A program made the position numbers and the translations under genes. DNA of 64,000 nucleotides from Acanthococcus lagerstroemiae (Eukaryota; Arthropoda; Insecta; Hemiptera; Eriococcidae). The number at the start of each line of letters is the position of its first letter. The first letter of the stretch is position 1. Shown piece after piece: positions 41,401-53,400 of this stretch. Location: the NCBI GenBank assembly GCA_031841125.1, contig CM063108.1:4633683-4697682 (forward strand), read 5' to 3'. The notes under the pieces are model-generated. The model did no database searches. It was not told the DNA's origin and saw nothing but the letters and a program-made list of their open reading frames with translations.

Positions 41401-44400
41401 GAGGTTTTCACATCCCTGTCCCTGTAGACTATATTGTTGGTAGGGGTTACAGTCAAAATAACTTAAAAAAAAAAAAAATCAGATAATTTAAAAACCCTAT
41501 TATCGTATTATCAATACTCGAAGCAACTGCAACATGAAAAAACAGTAGGCACCAACAAAGGAGCTTTTGAAGACCTTTATTGATAGAAGTTACTCTCAAA
41601 AACAGATTCTGCCCCCTCAGTAGAACCTTCAGAATGGAAGTTTGGACCATAAAAACCCATAAATGGATTTATCAACTTTTATGACATCCGAGAAGGCAAT
41701 TGTTTTCACGTTTTTATATGGTTTCTGTGGTTTGTATAATGTTCGCATTTTAAAATTTTGTACTTTTCCCCGAATTCAACAGGGACCATTCACCTTTGAA
41801 TTAACTTTTTCTCAAAATTCTTGGTATTAGGTACTTCACTCATACAGTAATTTGTTAACCAATTTATTTGACCAAACTCGATGTTTTGGAAATTCCAGAG
41901 CAAAATTACGAATTTCTTTATGGGGAATCCCACGTTAAACTTGCTTTCTCCCCCAACTGGACCCCTTAAGATTGTTCGATTCCAGAAAAATTTTAGCTGA
42001 TGAGTTTTTAGACCACAAGGAATAGTTTCAGTCACTGAGAGCAAAATATGTCAAAAACTGACAAATTTTAATTCAGCTTAGTAATTAGCCTAGGTCTCTC
42101 GGAAGAGTGAAATGGGGCAAAATTTTCCCTACGTACATTTACTCCTCAATTTTCAAAGCCTGCAACTGAATTCGGTTGTCAGAATTATATTACTGTGGAG
42201 GGGGGAGACGGTTCTAATGTAACCTTTTATCAACTCAGTGACGCGCATGTTTTTAACAGCAGTAAAAAAGAATGGAACTTGTCAAGGGGACAAAACTGTT
42301 CTCAGAGGGAGGCAATAGTCTAGTGCTTTAGTAACGCTAGGAATTGAAAATACGCGTTTTTGGAGTAATAGATGGATGTAAATGACGCCATGTTTTGAAA
42401 GAATACATTTCTATATACTTAACAAAATTCACGTCAGTAAATGATCATTTACAACATATTAGGCAATTTGGTCGCTTTATGCAATGTGTACCACCACATA
42501 CAAAACCGGTTCACTTTATTTATAATTCTAAAATGGTTTTCACGGGCAGAATATTTTAATTCTAGTAACATAAATAAAAAGTTGTTTCGGATGAGGTGGT
42601 CGAGGATAAGTTAATTTTCTGAGTGTAATCCAGCACGAACAAATTTTTTTTTTTTTCAATTATTTGAGCCGGAAGATTAGTAATTTCCGATATTTTCTCG
42701 AACTCTGGAGACATATTCGTGTATCCCTATCACACTATTTACGCCACTATCTTACTAATCCGCCAAATAGTAAATTAAATTTCGAAAATGCGAGCTTTTG
42801 TTTTCTTTTTATAGTATAACTCTTATGTGTTTTTCTTCAACTAGCCTCCAGTTCCGGTTGAGAGATGGAATGATACTCTGAACGCGAAAAATGCAGCGCC
42901 GGCGTGTTCACAGTTGCTGAAAGGTACAACAATATATGATGGGGAGGAAAATTGCTTGCATTTGAATGTTTACACACCTCAAGTACGTATATTATTTCCT
43001 GGAATATAGTCTCGACGAATAAGGAAATTTAGAGGAATAACGAGGTAACATACAACTCTATGCGGGAAATTATCGAGGGTAGTGCCTTCACCGAAATTTT
43101 GGAATTTGATTTGTTGAGGAATTTGCGCCCTTTCCTCCACATAAATCTGTTTTTCAGAAATTATTGCAGTTAGCGTATGAGAATATTTGCAAATAAAAAT
43201 TATTCTTCACCGTTTCTTTACCTCAAAAAATTTTATTTCCGACTTAAAATATTTTTCCTATTGAACCGAAAACAAGCTTCATCACTGCTCCTATCTCAAT
43301 CCATAGGAGCTAAAAATAAAAACTGTTAGGGTTGCTTCAAAAAGAGCCTAAAGACACATAATGTTGATTCGAAAAGATTGTTTGAAATTTCAGAATGATA
43401 TAATTAAAATATGAGACAAATGGGCGCCGTAAACTGAATTGTATCAAAATATTCTATGTTTCTTCTTTTTTTAGGTACACAAATACGCTTTTCTCCTTTT
43501 TGTACGAGTTGAAAAATATTTAATATGATTTGATAAACACATTTTTTTCTATTCATACCGCGAAGCCCGACATTCTATGTATTAAAATTTCAATGTTTTG
43601 CGTAGCCAAAAAAATCGCGTTTTTCAACATTTGAATTGCTGCTGTGGCAATATACCGGCGAATATAAATAAATAAAACTTTGCATGCCAAATTTACCGAC
43701 CCCGACAAGTCATCCGAGTTTCATCAAAATTGGTAAGTTTTTTTTTTTTAATTAGGTATTTTTATTCAAAAGGCCAATTTTGACCGAAAAAGCTGAACTT
43801 GGACTCACATAGGGCATCGGTTACTATTATACAATTCAGCTCAAACTTTTTAAGATTTTTCTTTTCAATTATTTGGAACAACTTTCGGGAGTGGGGGCAA
43901 TTTTTAGAAAAGATTTGTAAAATAAGGATCACCCTAACGTGTATTCATAAAATAAAAATTTCTAATGTTGGAGGAAGCAGTCAAAGTATATTATCCGGCA
44001 AATAAGTAGGTAAGTACAATGAGAGCTACTCGTATACAGTGTTGGATCCAGGGGAGCACGGGGTACATGCCCCCCCTTTGGTTGAAATTTTTAACGAAAT
44101 AACAGAAAAAAAGGAATAAAAATGATGACTTGTACCCTCATTACATGCCACAACTGTATAATAACGCATCTATACATTCGTCATTACGGATCCCACAATA
44201 TATAGAATATTTTTCTGGGAGCACCCCCGCCCCACACCCCTGCCAACATAAAAGCAACAGCTAATTAATATGCATCGCCTCGACAGTATCCCCCATCTCC
44301 TTTTTCTAAATCCGCGCCTGCTCGTACATATATCGTAACCTTGCCGAATCGCTTCATTTTTTTTCTAAACTGTGCATGTGAAAAGCTCATTCTCTTGCCT

Positions 44401-47400
44401 GTGTAGTATTAGTGTGCTGTAAATTGACCAATTTGAGCTTGCATCCACCTAGTCGCAAAGTTCTTGGAGGTCTTCGGCAGTGAAATAAAAGAATAATAAA
44501 GAATGTATTTTTTACCATACTGGATCAGTCCAGAAGTTGCTAATGTCGAATGACACCATGTATAGTACTAGGCTTTTTTCGAAATATTTTTCTATCAAGG
44601 GTTACAAGTGTTCAAGTTCATGTAAGAACACACCGTCTAATTTTTCTTCAACCAAACAATTTTGTGGAATCACTCAACGGGGTTGAAGTTTAAATGGGAT
44701 TTTCCATGAGGAAGTTTGCACTTTTATTTTTTTTAAATCCTAAAAACAAAGTTTTGTAAAACCCAGTTGTTCTCAGTACTGTAGCAAAGAAGTACATGCC
44801 AAGAATTAGAGGAAAATTTTTCCGACGGTCACTGATCTCGGCTTCATGCCAGGATGAAAGGGAACTATGTTCAATAAATCTCACGAAAATAAGATGGAGA
44901 TGAATAAAAATTGGTTTGCACGGTTTTCAAACACGTTACCTCCTTTCTTTAAATGTTTTTTTGGTCCCAGTCCACACCCAAGCGGGCTGCATTGGGGTCA
45001 TTACCTATTAAAACGGAGTTTTCTGAGTCACGAAATTCATCATTTCCTCGGTCATCTCCAACCATATTTCTGCACGAGTGAAACGTAGAATATTGAAAGT
45101 ACAATATGCTGTTATATTTATTTATTAGCGAGCCAGTACATAATGTCCTTGAATATAATTCTGCGGTAAAAGAAGGGGGGCTCTCTTTCCCGTACTGTCT
45201 AAGCCCAGGATTGGGCAATACGCCTCTCCTTTAATTGCCCAGGTCTGTCGATCCGCAGTCATTCTCCTCCAGAGTGGTCCTAGGTGCTTTGTGAACTCGT
45301 CCCTCCATCTTGTTAGTGGTCTCTCTTGTGATCTTTTTGCCCCATATGGTACCCATTCTTCGACTTTCCTCTCCCATCTTTCTGTTTTGTATCTAGTCAC
45401 ATGTCCCCCATACTTTCATTTTAGTCGTTTTATCGAATATCCTATGTCCTTTAACCTAGTTTTTTGTCTAGTTTTGTTTGTTACTAATTCTTGTTTCCTA
45501 ATTCCTGACATACTCCTTTCCATTGTGCTTTGTGTGTTCTGTAGTTTTTGTACATCTTTTTTGGTTAGAGACCATATCTGGGCACCATATGTAAGTACCG
45601 AGTGGACGCAGCTTTCCCAGATTAGCGATTTTGTTTTTTGCTGTTTTCCCTTTAAATATTTCTTTCAATTCCCAATATTTTTCCACCCCTTCAAAATTCG
45701 TGTTCTTAGCTCTCTCGTTCTTTTGTTTTGGTGCCACAGATTGTCCAAGATAAGTGAATTCTTCTTCCCACTCTACTTCTTATCCCTCTATTTCAACCCT
45801 TTCCTTGGCTTGGTTAGATAGAATTCTTGTTTTTTCCCAGTTGATCTCTAATCCCGCTTCTTTACTCTTATGGGAAAGTTCTATGCTAAGTTGTTCTATT
45901 TCTTCCTTTGTATTCCCCATAATTACCACGTTGTCGGCAAATCCTAAGTTATTCAAGTATTCTCCATTTATTTTTATTCCTTTCCCCTCCCATTTTAATC
46001 CCCTAAGAACTTCTTCCAAAGCACAATTGAACAAGTTGGGGGAGAGTGGGTCTCCTTGTCTTATCCCTTACCAATTTTGAATTTACTTCCTACTTGATCT
46101 AGGCTTATATATGCTTCAGCATCTCGGTACATCATTTGTATTACTTTTATGTATTTTTGGTTGATACCTTGCTTTCTTAGTGCCTCCCATAGATATCCGT
46201 GTTTAACTGTGTCAAACGCCTTTTTAAAGTCAACAAACAGGAAGTAGGTTTTCAAGTTGTATTCTGTTGTCTTTTTAATTATCTGATTAATTATAAAGTG
46301 GCAGTTTCTATAAAAAGGGGTAACTTTGTCGATCGATCAAAGTCTCAGAAAACGCGAAAAAAGAAAAACAAAACTTTTTGGTCAAAAAATCAATTTTGAG
46401 ATTTTAGTTGATTTCTATAGAAAACGCATCGCAATAACAATGAAACAAAATTCACGCGCATAAGAGAGAAGAGGGAGAGAGAGAAAGAGAATTATGAAAG
46501 AGAATGAGAAAAGAATGCGAATGTCTGCGTTTGCTTCTTCGTGGTTTTTCGGAGCTCACGAATAAATCCGATGTTCTGAATTGTTACCACGCAGAAGAGC
46601 GAAAAATTACCTTTCCAACAAGCCCTCGTCGAGGCAGGTAACGTGATTCCGCGGCGAGTTAGGGCCGCTTGACGGAGTGGGAGAAAAAGGTGTGTCTAAC
46701 TTTAAACGCGTTTCCCCAAAAACATGTTTTCGCGCGTTCTTGTTACACTCATCTTTGTCCGCTTGTATCTCCGGAACAAAAAACGCTACAAATCTCGTCG
46801 ATTGGGATTTAAACCTGCGCTAAGGTGCGCTGCAAAATTGCCTGCGCGGGTGTTAGCGGGTGAAAATGAGTGAATGACCATGTGTACTTTCAAATAGAAA
46901 CACTGCTATCTGTAGTAGGGTAAAAAAACTAGTAAAAATTATTCTGCCAGTAGAACTGATTATAATTTAATTTTTTGGTGATGATGCAGTCGAATTTAGG
47001 ACAAATTTTCTTTGAAAGTGAATTTCTAATCGACTTAATGATAGTTGAAGTTTGCTACACGCTTACAGTAAATCATAAGTGATCACTCACACATATTGCA
47101 GGGTTGCCAACACTTGAAACTCCAAATTTAAATCCCAATAGCTCGTTGGAGTGAACATTCATTCCTCTATTATGTGCTGTCTGTAACTCAAAATTTGTCG
47201 GATCGACAAAGTTACCCCTTTTTATAGAAACTGCCACAAATATTTGATCAATAGTGGACCTATCTTTCCTAGACCTTACTTGATTACTTGCTTGGTTGAA
47301 TTCCAACATCTCGTTTATTCTGCCTTTAATTATTTTTGAAAACACTTTACTTCAAGTGGCAATTAGGCTGATTGGGCGGTAATTATTTATTTGGTTGCGG

Positions 47401-50400
47401 TTACCTTTTTTACAGATTACAATAATTTCTGCAAGTTTCCATTGTTTAGGGATAATTTCTTCTTGGATAATTCGGTTAAACAGATTTGTGAGTATGCCTG
47501 TTAATTCCTCATTAAACATTTTTAGTATCGCATTTTCAATTCCATTGGGGCCTGCTGCTTTAGAGTTAATGTAAATTCGACTTCCCTTCTCATGATTTTA
47601 GGGGTTTCATCATCAACTTCTGTTTGGGATGGGTCCCTTAGTGTGTTCCTCCCTTCTCTTCCCTTGCATAGGTTTTCGTAGAATTCAGTTGCTTCTTCTA
47701 CAATTCCTAATCTGTTTGTAATTATTTTCCCTTTTACGTTTACTATTGCTGTTAGTAAGTTTTTACCTCTTTAGCGCTCCTTTCTTACTTTTTTAATAGC
47801 CTCATTCTCCCCTATTAGCTCTCTAGTAGTCGTTGATGATCAAAGTTTTGGATGTCATTTCGTATGTGTTTTTTTTGTTCATCTTTTTATCAACAGTAGC
47901 TCAATTTTCTCTTTCCTTGTGAGCTGAGGTTTTCCTGCTAGCGTATTCCTTTTTTGTATCAGGTCTTTGGTTTCTTGCCTTAGTTTGTCATCTGATTTCA
48001 CTCTTTTTACTTTCCTTCCAAAGTCGCTAACCAGTTGTTTTATAGTCTTCTTTATAAAGTCATAGAGTTCTTGTACCGAGTATTTCTCATTATTTCTAAG
48101 TAGTCTTTCCATTTCGTCCTTTAACTTGTTTTGATGACTAGTCTTCTCGTCTTAGCTTGTTTGATCGTCTCAATTTTCTTATCATTTTCGTTCAGTTTAA
48201 CAATAATATTTGGGATTTCTGTTCATGCAGCTGGTAGTCGATGGGCAGCACAAATGTGACCTGGCCGTAGATCGACCTGCATCTCCTCTGCCAATCCAAA
48301 TACTAAGTCACGTACCTTTTCATCGCGTTCATATGGAATTCCACTTATTATTAGGTTGTTTTTGCGGCTGTATTTTTCTAAATCGTCTCTATTCTCTTCT
48401 CCCGGTTTTGATTAATCTACCTTACTGTTTCCAGCTCTGTTTTTAGTAATTCCCGTTCCTCCTGGTCCTTGTTCATTTGGTTTTTTATTTCCGATACAGT
48501 CTTGTTTATAGCTGAAACTTCCTCGAACAGCCTCCGCCAATCGGGTGTAAACTTATCGTTTTGTTCTGATTCGTTCGACCTTGTAAAGATATTAACACGA
48601 ATTAACAAGTTTGCCTAAGTTGCACGCGTATTATTGCATAGAACTCGGTCAATATACGTAGAACACTACAAAACACAACTTTCTCGTTTACCTATCTTAT
48701 CCGGACTTCCATGCTGTTATTGCATCAAAAATAGAGGGCTCCTTGAGTCGGTGACATCGTCTCAACCTTTTTTCGGACGTACATCTTACCCATGATTGTC
48801 CATAGACAGTTGATCCGTGCCAGTACGGTGAACTTTTCTGAGAGATAACATTTAAATTTCATAAAACTTTCATTTTACAACCAACTTACCTACTCCTCGT
48901 CCTCATCCACAGCTTAAATAACCTCGAAGATGAACTCAACGACCCAGAACAAAACGATTATTGGATATATTTGACAATAGCACATGCACATTTTAATATG
49001 TCCCGCGTTAGCCCCGATGGACCATTATGGATGGTGCGTACTTCCAAAAAACAAAAAAAAAAAAAAAAAAGGTTAGAAATAATCTCACTGATTCAAGAAG
49101 CCCAATTTTGGATAAATTAGACACCAGCATATTTTACTTTGAATCTTACGCAGTTGAGCTTCCTGTGTATCAATTTGGGTGAAGATGACGGAGCAAAAAT
49201 GGTGACTAAAGAAATAACCCTGAAATTGAATTCAGCGACTCAGAAAATCCTGTTTTCAATATACCTATTTGAAATACTCACCCTTAATTTTTAGTTATGA
49301 TTCTCAGCGGAGCCTGTTGGGGGGGGGGGGCGGGCAAAATAATATCAAATATGGATGTAACGTGTTTGAAAGTATTTTCGTGATCTGTAATGAAACTAGT
49401 TTACCCTAAAATTGAAACAGCGAGTTCAGTGGTCTTCAGAAATTTTTTTTAAACTTTGTCACAGCATAGAGAACAATTTTTTTTAGTCAAACGATTGTTT
49501 TTATAACGTCAATTTTTGGGATTTTTTAAAACAGAAGTAAAAATTTCCTAATTTGGAAACCTCATGTTAAACGTTAACCCCGCTTAGCAACCCCTAATCA
49601 GTTTTTGATTTCAAAATAATTTCATCTGATGTTTTTTTATTTTTTTTTTTGTTTTACCAACTAGCGCACGTCTAGCTATAGAGTGTAAGGCATTTCGAAA
49701 AATGCCGTTTTGTGAAGTACCCTGATATACACTATGCTCTTTTTTTTTTTTAGAATGCCACACCAGGAGATAACATACCGGTGATAGTGTACATTTTCGG
49801 AGGCTCACTCAAGTTCGGTACTACAGAGCGAGAAGGTCCATTGTTCATGATGGAAAGGAACATCATCATAGTGATGGTTAATTTTAGACAGGGTGTCCTG
49901 GGATTCCTCAGCACCGGAGACAAAGTGGTCCCAGGCAATATGGCGTTGAAGGATCAAAATTTAGCACTGCGATGGACGAAAGATAATATTTTTAATTTCG
50001 GCGGCGACCCGGATAGAATAACGTTACAAGGTCACAGTTCCGGCGCCGTTTGTGTTCATCTGCATACATTATCTCCGCTTAGCAATGGTTAATAATTAAT
50101 TTTACGACACCGTTATAAAAAATATTCCACCGTTTTCGTCAGACTCCGGTCCATTTCGTTCACGATCAGCGCTGAAACGTGAATTTAAAATCCAAAACAA
50201 CTCATTTTAAGAATGTAGGGTTCACTCGCTATCTGCACGTGTTGTGAACAGCGGATAAACGCATCCAGACAACTCGAAAAGTATGAGATCTAGTGGAATA
50301 GTTCGTCGGATCGAAAATACATATCGTTCCTCAAAATTCCGTACAAAACGATAGGTACCAAACATAGCGCTTTTGACTCAAAGGGGAACACCGCAGGTTA

Positions 50401-53400
50401 TGCGAGACAAGGGAAACATGTATCATACTGAAAAGATTTTGCTTATAATTCCCTACGAAATGATAACAAATACGATGCCCTTAAAATAATGGGTGCTGCC
50501 ACAGAGGGCCGCTGAAAAAAGACGATTTGCTGAAATACTTCGTAATTTATAAGATATGTACATAAATGAAGAGAAAAAACGAACTTTTTCAATAGCCCCT
50601 ACGTTGGTTCCCATTTTGTGAGAGACATCATATTTGATATCATTTAGTAGAAAATTGTACACAGAATTTTAATTTAATAAACGTTCCTCGTATCTCACAT
50701 AATTTTCCACTTATTTGAAAAGAATACAAAAATGAAAAAATGAAAGAAAAAAAATCGGTAAAACCACGTTTTGAGTGACCCTCTGGGACTCCTCTTCGAG
50801 TGAAAGGGGTCATATTTGATATCATTTTTAGAGAATTTTAAAGAGCGTATTCTCGATCCGATGAACCATTCCGATATTCTTCATAGTGAGTATTCGACTA
50901 ATTTGGAAAAAACTAACGAGGGGGGCGCTTTTATGTGGATCATTCAGGGAACCAATCCGCACAATAATCCACAAAGAGGCTTTGATCGCAATTTTTTCCC
51001 ATTTGGATTAGATTTCTTGTTACTTTGACAGGATTACAAAACCTAATTCGGGCAAATTTGTACACCTTAAGCTCTGTTTTTTCCCTTTGCTGCGACCCTG
51101 ATTGCCTGGTTACTAATTCCAGTATTTAGGGGAAACACTTTTTGCATAGTAAAATAAATCTTTTTCTTTTAGGACTTTTTAACCGCGTTATCATCCAAAG
51201 CGGTCTAGCAGAATCCCCTCTCAATTTCTATGACAAAGATACTGCCAGAAAACTGGCCGCAGCACTGGCCGCGAAAGTCAACTGTACTTCAGCATCATCA
51301 GAAGAACTGCTCGAGTGCCTGCTGACGAAAGAGGCGAAAGAATTGGTTACAGTTGCCAATACACTTCACGTAAGTCAGTCAGGTGAAACTGTCGTAAGGT
51401 ACCTGCCCTAATTAACGCCACGCTAAGGGAGAATGACGATGGTCGATAAAGTAATTATCCTACGAAGTTTTCGACTGGTAAGGGTGAAAAAGGAAAGATT
51501 AAAGTACGTATTTTTGACCTCACTTATGGGGATTCTTGATCTAGTGTCCAGCTATAGGCTCATAAAATTGGCTGGCGGAATTTGGAGTCCCCACTTGATG
51601 TGTTCCTAACAACGCCAGATCGTGTTTTTTGTTTTTAAGGGATATTTTGGTAGGGGTTTGGAGTGCTTTTGGGGAATAAATTGGAGACAGGTGGAGCGGG
51701 GAGGACGGGGGACAATTAACCACCCAATAATGACAAAATTCCATTTTTAATCCGGAGTTTTATTAAGGTTATTCCTTTCGAAATATAATCTTGCAAAGTC
51801 CGACGCGGTATGTTATACCTAATACGGACAGCATTTTCGTTGATAACTTTCCTTCACCAATTTCATTTAGTTCAATTCGGAATACTCGTTCACTCCATAA
51901 TCGTCGCTTATTTTCCTTTCTGAAATAAAAAACAACAGTTAGGGTTATTAGGAGAAAGTACTAAACTTTAATCGTATAATTAAGTTTGAACAAATCTTTA
52001 TTTTGAGTATTCTATAGGTGTAATGTGAAGAAAAAAAGGGTCAATTTACGATATACGAGTATAATAAAAGAACTTAGTTGAGAGATTTTTTTTTCATCAA
52101 AATTTCATTTTGCGCAATAAGTCGTTAAAAAAGCTAAAACATCAGGGAAAAATTCCTTATCACTTTTTTTAGATTTCAATGTGCGAGATTTCTATTACAT
52201 CGAGCTACACAAAATGATAACACATTCAGCGTATCTGGATAAAGTTTTGACTTGGTATCTATGTTACCCACCAAGAAATAAGTAGGTGGCCTTATTAGAA
52301 ACCTGGCGTTATTCGGGACAGGTACCTTATGATTCATTTTCTTAATATAGTTTTACGAACGAGTAATAACGGTCTTCTCGTGTTCTCCGAATCAGTTATG
52401 GAAAGACCAGCCCGTTATAATTTTCAGACCCACTGCCGAAGACAAGGAGGTGGAAAATGCCTTCTTGACGGAGTTACCCATTTCTGCTCGCTATCCATCA
52501 AACAACGAATCTTGGTTAATTGGCATGACAACCGGTGAAGGATTGAGTTATATAGAAGGTGAGAGTACTGATAATGTCTCGAGTTCTTTCGAGATGTCTT
52601 CCATTGAAGAATGCTGAAGAAAATACGAATAAAAATACATCATAAGGGCTGTAGTTGAAATTTTGCAAAACAGGATCTTCGATACCATCCGAATTGAAAT
52701 CGAGCATTATGTAATCTCAGTATTTACTGAGGCAGATATTTTTAGATGCATTTGTTGGTTCTATACCATTTCACTACGCTATATTTTTCTCATAAACATT
52801 CAATAAGAACTATACAGACAATCACTTTAGGCGATGAATGATACAAGAATGTAGGGCAATCGGGAAGCCCTGTAAAACATTTTTGATTCAGTGAAGGAGT
52901 TTTCCCAAAGGCCTCCGTAAGTTTTTATCTTTCTCTTGTGGAGAAATGATTCCAAACAACTAGAACCTTTTAATGAAGGAATTTATCCTGATTTCGATAG
53001 TTACAGTTACTTCTTATTTCACTTGGCAGCTGATTGAAAATAATTCCTGTGTTTAGGTTACTCCAACGCCCCATCGCTGTCAACGGATGATCCCAACTTC
53101 TTGATTCCGATACTCGATGGCTTTCTGTGGACTGTGAAGCTGAGCCACGTGAACTATATGGCAAAATTAATCAAAACACATTTTTTCGGTGATGAAAAAA
53201 TAGGTCCCTGTACGGGACTTATACAGGTGGGATTTCAAAATTAATTTTATATACGTATTTCGGTAATCACTTCGTAATTTTAGATAAAGAAGATACCCGC
53301 AATCGAGGTCAAGTATTCTGAAACAGACTTCTCCACATTTTTAGATGTTGACTGGAATCATGCACGGAAGGGGTATGGTAGATGTTCTCCAGAAATACAC

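Noticed and set aside
49781..50092. Separate short esterase genes (also at 23391, 51142, 53345 and 55251)
   Set aside because: Each is one exon of esterase A or B with matching splice borders and phases.
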